Counted from the stretch's first letter, positions 46,847 to 57,679 are shown. The stretch is DNA of 64,000 nt from Yersinia frederiksenii ATCC 33641 (GCF_000754805.1 NZ_KN150731.1:3459886-3523885); one strand, 5' to 3'. The notes: generated by a model from the letters alone, not told the origin. Numbers and translations: made by a program.

Positions 46847-47968
46847 ATGGCTTATCAACTGAATCTTAATTGGCCCGAATTTTTAGAGAAATACTGGCAA
46901 AAACAGCCTGTTGTATTGAAAAATGCCTTCCCGAACTTTGTTGATCCTATTACGCCGGATGAGCTGGCGGGTCTGGCGATGGAAGCTGAGGTTGATAGCC
47001 GTCTGGTCAGCCATAAAAATGGCCTGTGGCAGGCCAGTAATGGGCCATTTGAGCACTTTGATAATCTGGGCGAAACCGGCTGGTCGCTGTTAGCACAGGC
47101 GGTTAACCACTGGCATGCCCCGTCAGCCGAACTGGTGCGCCCATTTCGGGTGTTACCGGATTGGCGCTTAGACGACCTGATGATCTCCTTTTCTGTTCCG
47201 GGCGGCGGTGTCGGGCCCCATATCGACCAGTACGATGTTTTTATCATTCAAGGGATGGGCAGCCGTCGCTGGCGCGTTGGTGATAAGCTTCCACTGAAGC
47301 AGTTTTGCCCACACCCAGCACTGCTGCACGTCGAGCCTTTCACGCCGATCATTGATGAAGACTTGGCTCCGGGGGACATTTTATATATTCCGCCGGGCTT
47401 CCCACATGACGGTTTTACCCATGAAACCGCTTTTAACTACTCGGTCGGTTTTCGTGGGCCGAACGGCCGGGATTTAATCAGCAGTTTCGCGGACTATGTG
47501 CTGGAGAACGATCTTGGCGGTGAGCACTATAGCGACCCTGATTTAACCTGCCGGGAGCATCCGGGGCAGGTAGAGGATTATGAACTTGCGCGTTTGCGCC
47601 AAATGATGCTCGACATGATTAATCAGCCGGAAGATTTTAAACAGTGGTTTGGCCGTTTCGCGACAACGCCGCGCCACGAGCTGGATATCGCCCCGGCAGA
47701 GCCGCCTTACGAGCAAGATGAGATTGCCGACGCCTTGAAGCAAGGGGCGGTTTTGACGCGCTTGAGTGGGCTACGGGTTCTGCGAGTTGCTGACAGCTTC
47801 TTCATCAACAATGAGCGTCTGGATACTGTCGATCCTAAAGCGGCTGATGTACTGTGTCGCTACACCATTATTGGGGAGAAAGAGCTGGGTGAAGCCTTGA
47901 AAAATCCAGCTTTTATCGCTGAGTTAACCGACTTGGTGAATCAGGGCTATTGGTTCTTCGACGAGTAA
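46847..47968 (+). CDS. roxA: Ribosomal protein L16 arginine hydroxylase RoxA
   Basis: RoxA (YcfD) is the Fe(II)/2-oxoglutarate oxygenase that hydroxylates Arg81 of ribosomal protein L16. The 373-aa product has the JmjC-like double-stranded beta-helix with iron ligands His125 and Asp127 (GPHIDQYD) and His187 (PPGFPHDGF), the same numbering as in E. coli. The C-terminal dimerisation and winged-helix part includes DALKQGAVLTRLSGLR and ends GYWFFDE. It is a stand-alone gene with a long non-coding region on either side. Confidence 0.95.
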   Translation: MAYQLNLNWPEFLEKYWQKQPVVLKNAFPNFVDPITPDELAGLAMEAEVDSRLVSHKNGLWQASNGPFEHFDNLGETGWSLLAQAVNHWHAPSAELVRPFRVLPDWRLDDLMISFSVPGGGVGPHIDQYDVFIIQGMGSRRWRVGDKLPLKQFCPHPALLHVEPFTPIIDEDLAPGDILYIPPGFPHDGFTHETAFNYSVGFRGPNGRDLISSFADYVLENDLGGEHYSDPDLTCREHPGQVEDYELARLRQMMLDMINQPEDFKQWFGRFATTPRHELDIAPAEPPYEQDEIADALKQGAVLTRLSGLRVLRVADSFFINNERLDTVDPKAADVLCRYTIIGEKELGEALKNPAFIAELTDLVNQGYWFFDE

Positions 47969-48525
47969 TCACGCTATTCTTCGTGGCTTCCGGGGGCGTA
48001 CACCGTTGCGCATTTCGGAGGCTAACTTTCTTAAAATCCCGGTTATCGCAACATATTCTATTTCCAGTCTGGCGCATGATTCTTGGCCCGAAAATGACGG
48101 ACATAGAAAAGGTCCATGCTTGTTCCTGCCTCTTAAAGCCAATATTAGCTTATCACCACAGACTATTTGCAATAGGGCCATCAATATTAAGTAGTAGGGT
48201 TTATGGATTGCTGCATTGATGAGCGGCTCCTCCCTGTGGCAAGTTGCTCTTGCTCTACGGGTGGAGCCGTGAATTATGAATGGATTCCCCGATGAGGCCC
48301 TGGTGAGGCGATATCAGCATTTGTAGACAGAGCTTGATAAAAACAGGATATCCATGCAAATCGTGTTGGTACTTTTTAGCTCTGTCACAATAAATATAGA
48401 CACTTAACACCATGGGGGGAACGGGTGAAAACCACTCTTGTAACACTTTAAGGAAAATGATATTACAGGTGGTTAAGATTAATTAATTTGATTACAATTA
48501 TTAACACGGAAGGTATGTTGCGAAA
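47969..48525. other. Non-coding stretch with long hairpin
   Basis: No gene is recognised after roxA. A long stem is formed by CGGCTCC-T-CCC (48224-48234) with GGG-T-GGAGCCG (48259-48269); its apical part also contains GCAA/TTGC. There is no T-run, so this could be a structured RNA element rather than a terminator. Confidence 0.45.
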
Positions 48526-48936
48526 ATGAATATCAACGTTACGGATACGCCAAATCCAGCAGACGAAGAGTATGTCATCAATGGACTTTGGGCTCACAAT
48601 AATAAAACAGAAGTCGTAGACATTCACCCGTTACTCCTCACTGTTACCGATGACAACGGTAAAATTGTTGCAGGATTAGTTGCCAGGACATGGTGGGGCG
48701 GGCTTGAAGTCCAATATCTTTGGGTCAGTGATGAATATCGTAAAAGTGGTTATGGTCGCCAGTTAATGGAACAGGCTGAAGAAGAAGCGATTAAGCGTGG
48801 ATGTCACATGGCTTATGTGGACACTTTCGATTTTCAGGCCAGAGGTTTTTATGAAAAGTTAGGTTATAGCGTATATGGCAATTTAGGAGGGTATGCCAAA
48901 AAACATACCAGATTCTACTTGGCGAAAGAACTTTAA
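48526..48936 (+). CDS. GNAT-family N-acetyltransferase
   Basis: This 136-aa acetyltransferase of the GNAT fold would use acetyl-CoA to acylate an unknown small molecule or protein. The acetyl-CoA-binding motif A is visible as VSDEYRKSGYGRQLMEQAEE (R-x-x-G-x-G-like), preceded by strand LEVQYLWV. Motif B has AYVDTFDFQARGFYEKLGY. It is the first gene of a likely operon: the LuxR-type regulator starts 26 bases after its stop, and the permease follows. The context suggests modification of a substrate related to the permease, which is only an inference. Confidence 0.87.
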   Translation: MNINVTDTPNPADEEYVINGLWAHNNKTEVVDIHPLLLTVTDDNGKIVAGLVARTWWGGLEVQYLWVSDEYRKSGYGRQLMEQAEEEAIKRGCHMAYVDTFDFQARGFYEKLGYSVYGNLGGYAKKHTRFYLAKEL

Positions 48937-48961
48937 CCCATTTTTGATCGACGAGGTCATC

Positions 48962-49651
48962 ATGGATTTGCCCGATAAAAATAATGAAATTTATTTCAAG
49001 GGCCTTATTGCCATGATGGAACACTTAAGTGAGCCATGGGGCATTAAAGATCTAAACTCTCGTCATATTTATATGAATAAGGCTGCTTACCTCTATACCA
49101 ATACGCCATTGAGTTTTGAGATAGAAGGGAAGATGGATGATGAGTTTCCAGCTCATTGGGCTGAGTTTTCTCCAGAGTTTATTGAACATGATAAAAGGAC
49201 AGAAGAGTCCCAAGACCGCGTTACCGTAATAGAAACACATTATTGGTATGGTAAAGATACTCTGACACCCTATATCAGTGAAAAGCTGCCTATTTATAAT
49301 GATAGAAAAGAAGTTATCGGTGTTATGTGGAGTGCTAAACCACTTAATACTTTATCCCCACTAAAATATATAAACCAACAAAAACCCAGTGTTCTCACAA
49401 CTGAAATTAATAGCAGTACCTTCACTCGGGCTGAGCTTGACGTTATATTTTTAATGCTGCAAAGATTTTCTGTTAAAGAAATTGCCAAGATATATAACAT
49501 CAGTACTAAAACGATAGAAAATAGAATATATACTATTTATCAAAAATCTGATGTCCACTCGTTGCAACAATTTGAGGAGTTTTGCAAATTTGCACATTTG
49601 GATAATTATATTCCGGATCGACTGGTGGCAAAAGGGATCCAGTTTATCTGA
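48962..49651 (+). CDS. PAS/LuxR-type transcriptional regulator
   Basis: In this 229-aa regulator, an N-terminal PAS-like domain (WGIKDLNSRHIYMNKAAYLY, YNDRKEVIGVMWSA) is followed by a LuxR-type helix-turn-helix. The HTH has FTRAELDVIFLMLQRFSVKE, IAKIYNISTKTIENRIYTIY as two helices. ATG 48962 is preferred because GAGG lies 5 bases upstream; the frame extends farther but overlaps the acetyltransferase gene. PAS-LuxR proteins of this type are common in Yersinia and often regulate an adjacent transporter. The permease gene begins 22 bases after the stop. Confidence 0.88.
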   Translation: MDLPDKNNEIYFKGLIAMMEHLSEPWGIKDLNSRHIYMNKAAYLYTNTPLSFEIEGKMDDEFPAHWAEFSPEFIEHDKRTEESQDRVTVIETHYWYGKDTLTPYISEKLPIYNDRKEVIGVMWSAKPLNTLSPLKYINQQKPSVLTTEINSSTFTRAELDVIFLMLQRFSVKEIAKIYNISTKTIENRIYTIYQKSDVHSLQQFEEFCKFAHLDNYIPDRLVAKGIQFI

Positions 49652-49672
49652 CAACTAAGGGTACACCTTATC

Positions 49673-50974
49673 GTGATCAAAATTGAAGATTATCCATTGA
49701 GCCGAGTGCCACAGGATAAAAGGGTTTCGTTTTTAAGTGTTGCTATTGTTCATATGGGAATGTTGACTGCGCTGGATCAATTTATGCTGGGCGCAGTACT
49801 CGGTAATTCCATGACTTTGGTTGATGCATTCACTGCGATCCTTATCGGCAGCATAATATTTGGTGTGGTGACTTACGGTCTTGGTCTGGCGGGGATGCGT
49901 GAAGGGATTTCCGGCAGTTTGCTGGCCCGTTGGTGTGGTTTTGGTCGTTTAGGCTCTGTACTTATCGGCATTGTCGTTGCTGTCAGTTTGCTCGGCTGGT
50001 TTGGCATTCAAAACGCGATTTTTGCTAAATCTCTCGATTTTGCCTTAGGCCATAAACTGGGGTTCGGCTTTGCGGCGGCCTTATCGGGGAGTTTGCTCAC
50101 CATCTTGGTTGCCTTTGGTTTTAAAGCACTGCGTATTGCTGCCCGCATTGCGGTGCCGATGTTTATTTTGCTGGTGGCTTATATCTCAATAACCACCTTG
50201 TCAGGTCATAATATCCACGAAATCATCCAATTAGTTCCACCGGGTGACCCTCTGCCGATTAGCGCGGGTATTACGATTGTTGTGGGGGGAGCCATTGTGG
50301 CGAGCCTGATGACCCCTGACCTGACGCGCTACTCCAAAAATGGTAAGCATGTTCTGGGGGTGACAATCTTCACTATCATAGCCGGGGAGTTTATCGTCAA
50401 CGGCCTGGCTATTCTGATTGCGAAAACTCTTGGTACAGCGGATGTTGTGACCATTATGTCTCAAGCGGCTGGTGGTGCGGGCCTGCTGGTTGTGGTGTTC
50501 TCTACATTAAGGGTCAACGACCTCAATTTGTACTCTTCATCACTCGGTATTGTTAACGCAGTTGAAGGCTTAACGGGTAAAAAACTGAAATATACCTTCA
50601 CCACGTTAGTTATTGGTGTATTGGGTACCACACTGTCTGTTTTGGGAATATTGGATCGTTTTGTCGACTTCCTCACTGTTCTGGGCGTCGTGTTCCCGCC
50701 AATTATCGGCATTATGCTGGTGGACTATTATATATTGCGAACTCATCGCAAGATTCTGGATAAAAGCCGCCAGGAAGGAAAACTACCTGACGAAACACCA
50801 ACCATCGGCTGGGTGGCGATTATTGCCAGTATTGTCGGCAGTGTGGTGGGGTTGGTGACTGAGTGGGGGATTCCGACCATCAACTCATTGGTTGCCGCCA
50901 GCGTTATCTACTGGGTATTCAAAGTGGCCATCAGTCGCAATCAAAACCCAGTTGAATCAGAAAAGGCGATTTAA
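49673..50974 (+). CDS. NCS1-family cytosine/purine permease (CodB-like)
   Basis: This 433-aa inner-membrane permease of the nucleobase:cation symporter-1 family has twelve hydrophobic segments. Family features are LTALDQFMLGAVLGNSM near the start, LLGWFGIQNAIFAKSLD, SLMTPDLTRYSKNGK and the C-terminal VFPPIIGIMLVDYYILR. Best known members import cytosine (CodB). The substrate here is not certain, and no deaminase gene (codA) lies nearby. The start is a GTG at 49673 with a weak AAGG site upstream. A hairpin terminator follows at 50993. It probably belongs to the acetyltransferase/regulator operon. Confidence 0.9.
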   Translation: MIKIEDYPLSRVPQDKRVSFLSVAIVHMGMLTALDQFMLGAVLGNSMTLVDAFTAILIGSIIFGVVTYGLGLAGMREGISGSLLARWCGFGRLGSVLIGIVVAVSLLGWFGIQNAIFAKSLDFALGHKLGFGFAAALSGSLLTILVAFGFKALRIAARIAVPMFILLVAYISITTLSGHNIHEIIQLVPPGDPLPISAGITIVVGGAIVASLMTPDLTRYSKNGKHVLGVTIFTIIAGEFIVNGLAILIAKTLGTADVVTIMSQAAGGAGLLVVVFSTLRVNDLNLYSSSLGIVNAVEGLTGKKLKYTFTTLVIGVLGTTLSVLGILDRFVDFLTVLGVVFPPIIGIMLVDYYILRTHRKILDKSRQEGKLPDETPTIGWVAIIASIVGSVVGLVTEWGIPTINSLVAASVIYWVFKVAISRNQNPVESEKAI

Positions 50975-50992
50975 TGTTGTTGTAAATCGTAT

Positions 50993-51021
50993 AAAAACTC
51001 CTCAGAGCATGGGGAGTTTTT
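50993..51021 (+). terminator. Rho-independent terminator after the permease gene
   Basis: AAAAACTCC (50993-51001) pairs with GGAGTTTTT (51013-51021), with an 11-nt loop and the T-run built into the stem. The rest of 51022-51365 shows no gene. Confidence 0.85.
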
Positions 51022-51365
51022 AATTCGATAATGACGACTTGCGATTAGAAATAATAACGTTGTAGTGCATTAAACGCGCTATTGGCGATCGACAGTACTG
51101 TATTTGGATCGCCTTCATCTTCAAGATGCCATGCTGCTGAAAACACTTATTGTTCCATCAGACCCTTATTAATTCACAAATCATCAAGATATTGCCTAGT
51201 CGGCACATTGTGAAAAGTATAGCTCAGGAAAGCCTCTCAGCTGCTTTTGGTCGCCAATGTGACTGTCGTTATTATTTAATAAAACAAGTGACTCCCTATT
51301 TCCTTATGTACCTGGCATAGTTAATCCATTCAATAAAATGGCTCACTAACTTTGGACGGCGATGC

Positions 51366-52130
51366 ATGGCGGCGGCAAATCATTGGACACGAGAACAGCT
51401 GTTAGTGGCATTTACACTGTATAGCCAAATCCCCTTTGGAAAATTACATTCCAGGAATCCTGATATTATTCATTATGCCGAGTTGATAGGTCGAACACCT
51501 TCAGCATTAGCCATGAAGTTAGTTAATTTCGCCAGTTTGGACCCTTTTATTATCGACTCAGGTCGCAAGGGGCTAACTGGGGCTTCTAACGCCGATCGGC
51601 TCTTGTGGCGAGAAATGAATGAGAATACAGAAGCTTTTGAACAGCAATGTCAGCAGGCAATTAGCCAGCTAGAAAAACCGGTGACTCAACTCTTTGATAG
51701 CGGGATTAAAGACTTCAGTGGTAAAGAAAGAGTTTCCATTATTAATGCTCGAATTGGTCAGCAGTTGTTCCGTAAAAATGTTCTACAGATCTATGAGAAT
51801 CGCTGCTGTATTACTGAATTAGAAGAGCCGATGTTATTAGTGGCTAGCCATATTCGCCCTTGGAGCCATGGTGCAGAGCATCGGCTTAACCCCAGCAATG
51901 GTTTGTGCCTTTCCAGCTTGCATGACCGGGCTTTTGATAAAGGACTCATTACCTTTAATGAGCATTTGGAAATGGTGTTATCCACGCAAATCAAAAAACT
52001 CAAAAGCCGTATCAGCGAAGTTAATTTTACTGAATATGAAGGACGTAAACTGCGTTTACCAGTTCAGTTTTCTCCTGATGAGGGGCAACTGGCCTACCAT
52101 CGGCAAAATATTTTCTTAGGCGGCAAATAG
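51366..52130 (+). CDS. HNH endonuclease domain protein
   Basis: In this 254-aa protein the C-terminal half is an HNH nuclease domain of the type found in putative restriction endonucleases. It has ENRCCITELEEPMLLVASHI, then RPWSH, RLNPSNGLCLSSLHDRAFD and GLITF. Conserved residues are the His of SHI, the Asn of NPSNG and the His of LHD. The N-terminal 110 residues (REQLLVAFTLYSQIPFGK, GRTPSALAMKLVNFASLDP) form an accessory domain often fused to this HNH type. The ribosome-binding site is weak. It stands alone between terminators with no methylase gene nearby, so a classic R-M role is unlikely; solitary defence or housekeeping roles are open. Confidence 0.88.
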   Translation: MAAANHWTREQLLVAFTLYSQIPFGKLHSRNPDIIHYAELIGRTPSALAMKLVNFASLDPFIIDSGRKGLTGASNADRLLWREMNENTEAFEQQCQQAISQLEKPVTQLFDSGIKDFSGKERVSIINARIGQQLFRKNVLQIYENRCCITELEEPMLLVASHIRPWSHGAEHRLNPSNGLCLSSLHDRAFDKGLITFNEHLEMVLSTQIKKLKSRISEVNFTEYEGRKLRLPVQFSPDEGQLAYHRQNIFLGGK

Positions 52131-52177
52131 GGATGAACTAAAAGTGGGATGTTTAGATAGAATATATCCATAAATAA

Positions 52178-52201
52178 AAAGCGCGACATAAGCCGCGCTT
52201 T
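52178..52201. terminator. Bidirectional terminator between HNH gene and yjjA
   Basis: AAAGCGCG (52178-52185) pairs with CGCGCTTT (52194-52201); flanking A and T runs make it functional in both directions for the convergent genes. Confidence 0.85.
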
Positions 52202-52217
52202 GCTATTTCTCATTTTG

Positions 52218-52700
52218 TTAATTCAATAAGAATGATTTACCTTGTTTCAGCACTAAATCACAGGCTTTGGTTTTGATTTTTTCTGTGATTTGCTCACTAC
52301 CTAGATCATTCAGATTCAAACTCTTGCCTTCGCCCATTTTCAGCAATCCACCTAAACCTTCCTGATAATCCTGACTCTTGGCATTTTCAGTACTGGTGAT
52401 CCCCAATTTACTCATTAATTGGTCTTTAATGGCAGTGGTACCATTGGCGGATAGCACGTTATTTTGCACGCAATATTGCAATATACCGGTGGCATTAGTC
52501 ATGGAACTGGCACTCAGGCCTTTATCTCCACCATTAAGTAAACCGGTTAGTGACGACAGTGAAGATGAGCTGTCGCCTGATTTGCTGTACTGGTCTGCGG
52601 CACTTTTTACTGAGTCCAATAAGCTATTTGCATTAACTGAACCGGCTAGCAGTGTGGTGGAGAACGCCAGAGCCAGTGTCAGGCGATGAGTGATATTCAT
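52218..52700 (-). CDS. yjjA: DUF2501 exported protein YjjA
   Basis: This 160-aa periplasmic protein of the DUF2501 family is related to E. coli YjjA. A signal peptide (LTLALAFSTTLLAGSVNA-NS) is followed by a serine/glycine-rich stretch (SKSGDSSSSLSSLTG). The conserved domain has ATGILQYCVQNNVL and ITEKIKTKACDLVLKQG, with two cysteines likely forming a disulfide. AGGAG lies 6 bases before the ATG at 52700. The function is unknown; the gene is monocistronic. Confidence 0.88.
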   Translation of the reverse strand: MNITHRLTLALAFSTTLLAGSVNANSLLDSVKSAADQYSKSGDSSSSLSSLTGLLNGGDKGLSASSMTNATGILQYCVQNNVLSANGTTAIKDQLMSKLGITSTENAKSQDYQEGLGGLLKMGEGKSLNLNDLGSEQITEKIKTKACDLVLKQGKSFLLN

Positions 52701-52951
52701 AGAAACTCCTGTTTACAGTGGAGAGCACAGCGATAGCGCGCAATATCGCAGAAAGGCTGCCAATCATTATCTTCGGCGCTAAGAATAACGTACAAGATGC
52801 ATTTTTCTGATAGGCGTTATCTGATAACCGAGCTATTTATTATCATAAGTCGGTTGAGCACGATAACTAGCTCAATGAAATGTTGTCAGCTTCATGCTAC
52901 TGTTTTATTGGCATTTATCCTAACCGATGCTCTCTATTTCACAGGACTATC

Positions 52952-53875
52952 ATGCGTAACTTATCTTTGCTGCTTTTTCTTCCCATCTCATTATTTTCCA
53001 ACGCAATTTTTGCCATGGATTGCAGTAAAGCGACGACAGTGACAGAGAAGAATATCTGCTCCAGCAGCCAGTTACTGCAATTGGATGCGGTACTAAATAA
53101 AGATTATCAGGCCCATATTAAGCAGCAGGATAAAGTGGTGGCGAAACAGCAACAGCTGGCCTGGTTGAAAGAGCGTGACCTGTGTCAGGATGATGTCTGT
53201 CTGAGTAATAGCATGATAAACCGTATTAAAGCGCTGTCTGGCAGTGGCAATGTTTCTGTTATTAAAGGTGCCTCCGAGCAATGGGATTTTATTCTCAGTG
53301 TGGCGGGGTGCAATGATGATAAATCCTATCCGACTTGCGAAGGGGCGGGCGCCCTAGATATTTTCAAGAAAGATCGTGGTGAACTATTCCAGCGTATTGC
53401 GATGGAGAATATTTTTATTGAGCTGGATACCAAAGGTAAAGCCACAACTAACTTGATAGAGATGTATGGCGATAATAATAGTGGATTGGTTATCGAAGAT
53501 ATTAACTTTGATAACCATGATGATATTGCGCTACGTAATGGTAATAGCGGTGGTTATGGTGGGCCATCTTACGATATTTATCTGTTCGATGTTGCCAAAC
53601 AACAGTTCCGTATTAATGCTAGTTTGACGGAACTGGCCAGTACTAATCTAGGTCTATTTGGCGTCGACAAAAAAACGAAAACCATTACTACTTTTACCAA
53701 AAGTGGTTGCTGTTGGCATCAATCCTCAACTTATCAGCTTGCCAATGATAAGCCGGTGCTGATAGAGGAAGTGACCGAAGCCTATACCGCAGATGGTGAG
53801 TCAGTGGTATTGACCACCCGCGAGTGGGTTAACGGAAAATGGAAAGTTACCGAGAAAACGGAAAAGGCTGAATAA
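52952..53875 (+). CDS. Exported protein with LprI-like N-terminal domain
   Basis: This 307-aa exported protein has the signal peptide LSLLLFLPISLFSNAIFA. The mature part starts with a DUF1311/LprI-type module (MDCSKATTVTEKNICSSSQ, then WLKERDLCQDDVCL), a disulfide-bonded helical domain seen in lysozyme-inhibitor-like proteins. The rest has VIEDINFDNHDDIALRNGNS and YDIYLFD, reminiscent of an FG-GAP/beta-propeller-like segment. ATG 52952 is chosen because AGGA is near and it starts the signal peptide; the longer upstream frame is non-coding in character. The role is unknown. Confidence 0.82.
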   Translation: MRNLSLLLFLPISLFSNAIFAMDCSKATTVTEKNICSSSQLLQLDAVLNKDYQAHIKQQDKVVAKQQQLAWLKERDLCQDDVCLSNSMINRIKALSGSGNVSVIKGASEQWDFILSVAGCNDDKSYPTCEGAGALDIFKKDRGELFQRIAMENIFIELDTKGKATTNLIEMYGDNNSGLVIEDINFDNHDDIALRNGNSGGYGGPSYDIYLFDVAKQQFRINASLTELASTNLGLFGVDKKTKTITTFTKSGCCWHQSSTYQLANDKPVLIEEVTEAYTADGESVVLTTREWVNGKWKVTEKTEKAE

Positions 53876-53876
53876 A

Positions 53877-54074
53877 ATGCGAGTCGGTAGTGTGGATTAT
53901 GAATTTATCTGTGGCAGTGATGTTGTGCGCGATGGCATGTATATGGAAGTTCGCATCACAGAGACTAATCCTTCACGGCAGATAGCTGAAGTTTTCTATT
54001 CGGATGTGTTGGCCACTTTTACCCTTAGTTGTTTCGAGCAAGATATTCCATTTGAAGTCACAGCGCTGCCTTAG
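53877..54074 (+). CDS. Small hypothetical protein, possibly truncated
   Basis: This 65-aa frame starts one base after the preceding stop codon, suggesting coupling. The sequence RVGSVDYEFICGSDVVRDGM, then YMEVRITETNP, resembles short conserved proteins of about 80 residues as I remember them, so the C-terminus may be missing about 15 residues. It is followed by a truncated regulator remnant, consistent with local decay. No function is known to me. Confidence 0.6.
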   Translation: MRVGSVDYEFICGSDVVRDGMYMEVRITETNPSRQIAEVFYSDVLATFTLSCFEQDIPFEVTALP

Positions 54075-54085
54075 GATTATTTTCT

Positions 54086-54199
54086 GTCGGTGCCATCCCA
54101 GCAGAAACAATGCGAAAATTTGATGAAAGTTGCATTGTTAGTGGACATGAATTCAAACCGGATGAAATTAAACAATTGCGTGAGAGATTTAATCAATGA
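54086..54199 (+). pseudogene. Remnant of HigA/YiaG-type antitoxin regulator
   Basis: The frame with ATG at 54110 reads MRKFDESCIV...FKPDEIKQLRERFNQ and stops at 54197-54199. This resembles the N-terminal segment of helix-turn-helix antitoxin-type regulators, which have MRKFD and a LTP-x-QIKxLRE helix, but the DNA-binding domain is missing. The frame extends upstream as GAIPAET. It is a short relic. Confidence 0.55.
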
Positions 54200-54260
54200 A
54201 ACAAAAGAGAAACTACAGCAGAAAATGTGGGCAGCATAAAAGTTCTACTGCCCGTATCGA

Positions 54261-54551
54261 TTAAGGCATCAGACCAATAAAGACTGTTTTCTTACGTGGG
54301 CCGGTCATCAACCCTTCCAGTTCTTCGACACATTTTAGGTAATGCGGCGTTTTCTTATGGGCTGCCACTGCATCTTCATCGGCATAGGCTTCATAGATAT
54401 AAAAGCGGGTTGCAATAGTTTCGTCCCGCAACACATCAAAACGTAAATTTCCGGGCTCGCGAATAGAACCTAAATGATTGGCACGGAAAACCTCAATAAA
54501 CTGCTCAACTTTGTCATCTTTTACATTAATTTCGACGAGGGTGACATGCAT
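54261..54551 (-). CDS. lsrG: AI-2 processing protein LsrG
   Basis: LsrG acts in breakdown of phosphorylated AI-2, isomerising phospho-DPD before LsrF cleavage. It is a 96-aa ABM-fold protein with [20 protein letters not shown] at the start, [14 protein letters not shown] in the middle and [19 protein letters not shown] near the end. His24-type residues (RANHLGS) are conserved. It is the last gene of the lsrACDBFG operon, following lsrF by 51 bases. Length and order match E. coli and Yersinia lsr loci. Confidence 0.95.
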   Translation of the reverse strand: MHVTLVEINVKDDKVEQFIEVFRANHLGSIREPGNLRFDVLRDETIATRFYIYEAYADEDAVAAHKKTPHYLKCVEELEGLMTGPRKKTVFIGLMP

Positions 54552-54602
54552 GGCTTTCTCCTTGTCATCGCTTGCCAGCCAAAGGCTGGCAGCTATTTAT
54601 AT

Positions 54603-55478
54603 TTAACCTTTTTCATGTAGGAACAGCTGATAAGCCGTTTCTGCATTCTCATTGTTATGTACCACAGCATGTACTGCTTTCAGCATGGCAATGGGCGCTT
54701 CTGACTGGAAGATATTTCGGCCCATATCCACGCCAGACGCACCTTGGTCGATGGCCTGATAGCACATTTCCAGCGCATCCCGCTCTGGCAATTTTTTACC
54801 GCCAGCAATCACAATAGGTACCGGACAACCGGCAGCAATGCGCTCAAAGCCAGTGTCGACATAATAGGTTTTGATCACCTGCGCACCCATTTCGGCGGCG
54901 ATACGTGTCGCTAAAGAGAAGTAGCGCTGGTCACGGGCCATGTCTTTACCGACGCCAGTTACCGCCATAGTTGGCATACCGTAGCGCAAGCCTTGGTCGA
55001 CTAACTGGATAATATTCTTGATTGACTGATGCTCATGCTCGGTTCCGATGTAAACCTGTGCCGCCACGGCGCAGGAGTTGAGCCGCAAAGCATCTTCCAT
55101 CGCTACAGCCACGGCTTCGTTGGATAAGTCGGTCAGAATCGAGTTAGCTCCAGATGCACGCAGCACCACTGGGCGGTTAGCGGCCGCAGGAACGATACTG
55201 CGCAAAATACCGCGAGTACACATTAAGACATCGGCATAATCAAACAGCGGGGCGATATTGATATCAATCCGCTCCAAACCGGTGGTCGGCCCCTGAAAAT
55301 AGCCGTGATCAAATGCCAGCATCACGGTGCGGTTGGTTTTTGGATTGAAAATCCGCGCCAGACGAGATTGCATTCCCCAATCAAGCGAGCCGCAGCCTTT
55401 TAGCGTAAACGCAGGATTTTTCTGCGGCACGCCAATTCCGAAGTCTTTACCGTCTTTGATATCGTCTAAATCAGCCAT
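54603..55478 (-). CDS. lsrF: Phospho-AI-2 thiolase LsrF
   Basis: LsrF transfers an acetyl group from 3-hydroxy-5-phosphonooxypentane-2,4-dione to CoA in AI-2 catabolism. The 291-aa product is a DeoC/FbaB-like TIM-barrel protein. Visible features are [20 protein letters not shown], the catalytic lysine strand [12 protein letters not shown] and the phosphate loop IVIAGGKK, followed by [14 protein letters not shown]. It sits between lsrB and lsrG; a 71-base gap precedes it. Confidence 0.96.
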   Translation of the reverse strand: MADLDDIKDGKDFGIGVPQKNPAFTLKGCGSLDWGMQSRLARIFNPKTNRTVMLAFDHGYFQGPTTGLERIDINIAPLFDYADVLMCTRGILRSIVPAAANRPVVLRASGANSILTDLSNEAVAVAMEDALRLNSCAVAAQVYIGTEHEHQSIKNIIQLVDQGLRYGMPTMAVTGVGKDMARDQRYFSLATRIAAEMGAQVIKTYYVDTGFERIAAGCPVPIVIAGGKKLPERDALEMCYQAIDQGASGVDMGRNIFQSEAPIAMLKAVHAVVHNNENAETAYQLFLHEKG

Positions 55479-55549
55479 CTGTAATTACTCCAAACGGAGG
55501 TGAGAAATAATAGTGTGGCCCGCCGCCACCATGCAGCGGGCCGCCGAGA

Positions 55550-56653
<1,104 letters not shown>

Positions 56654-56665
56654 TTAATTAAAGTG

Positions 56666-57679
56666 TTAACCTAGGGTGTGTCTGCTGCGACGACGTTGCA
56701 GCCATTCATAAATCAGATGCCGATGCAGGCTAATGGAGCGGCCAACCACCACCAGAATCAGTAATGCACCGGACAGTGCGCTGGATATCTGGTTTGGTGT
56801 GCCAATCATTTGCAGGCCCTGTTGCAAGTAACCCACCAGTAATACCGCCAGTGCTGTACCCAGGATGGAGCCAGAACCGCCATAAATATTGGCGCCCCCC
56901 AAGACGACGGCAGTGATAGCCGGCATCAGGAATGATGCCCCTAAATCAGAGCGCGCAGAGCCGAAGTAAGAAACCAATAAGACGGCTGCAATGGCAGAGG
57001 CCACGCCGGTTAGGGCATACAGAATGCATAGGGTGCGCGCGACAGGCAGAGCGCTGTAACGTGCCACTCGGCTGTTTTGCCCAATAAGGAAAACGTTGCG
57101 GCCACTGTGGGTGCGGTGCATAAGCAGCCAGAACAGCAATACGCAGACCATAAAGATAACCAATGGTATTGGCAGGCCGAAGAGAGTTTGGTTGGCAAAA
57201 TCGGTAAAGGCGGTTGGGAAGCCGCCAATCCCTTCATAACCTGTGGCACCCGACATACCTGATAGCAGCAGTGCGCTGCCACCGAACAGATACATGGTAC
57301 CGAGGGTAATCACAAGCGGGTTGACGCCGGTATACAGAATCAACCCGGCGTTAATCAACCCGCACAGTGCACCGACCAACAATGTCAGTGGGATGGCGAT
57401 ACTCATCGGGATACCGGCTTGGAACATCACGCCTAAGAATATTGAGCACAATCCAATTGTGGAGCCAAATGAGATGTCGATACCGCCGCTCACAATCACC
57501 ATCGTCAGCGGCAGAGCCACTATGCCGATACAGATAAAGTCACTGGTACTGAACAGCAGCACATTGATATCCAACATGCGCGAATTTGATAAACCAAACA
57601 GCAGGATTTCCAGCACCAACAAAGCAGCCAGAGCCAGTTCCCATCCGTAACGCCGGTGAAAGCTCGTGTAAAGACTCAT
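56666..57679 (-). CDS. lsrD: AI-2 importer permease LsrD
   Basis: This is the second inner-membrane permease of the Lsr ABC importer. It has 337 aa, strongly hydrophobic, with the RbsC-family motif [17 protein letters not shown] in the first half and [20 protein letters not shown] near the end. Its start overlaps the lsrC stop by four bases. From its family it works as a heterodimer with LsrC, energised by LsrA. Confidence 0.95.
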   Translation of the reverse strand: MSLYTSFHRRYGWELALAALLVLEILLFGLSNSRMLDINVLLFSTSDFICIGIVALPLTMVIVSGGIDISFGSTIGLCSIFLGVMFQAGIPMSIAIPLTLLVGALCGLINAGLILYTGVNPLVITLGTMYLFGGSALLLSGMSGATGYEGIGGFPTAFTDFANQTLFGLPIPLVIFMVCVLLFWLLMHRTHSGRNVFLIGQNSRVARYSALPVARTLCILYALTGVASAIAAVLLVSYFGSARSDLGASFLMPAITAVVLGGANIYGGSGSILGTALAVLLVGYLQQGLQMIGTPNQISSALSGALLILVVVGRSISLHRHLIYEWLQRRRSRHTLG

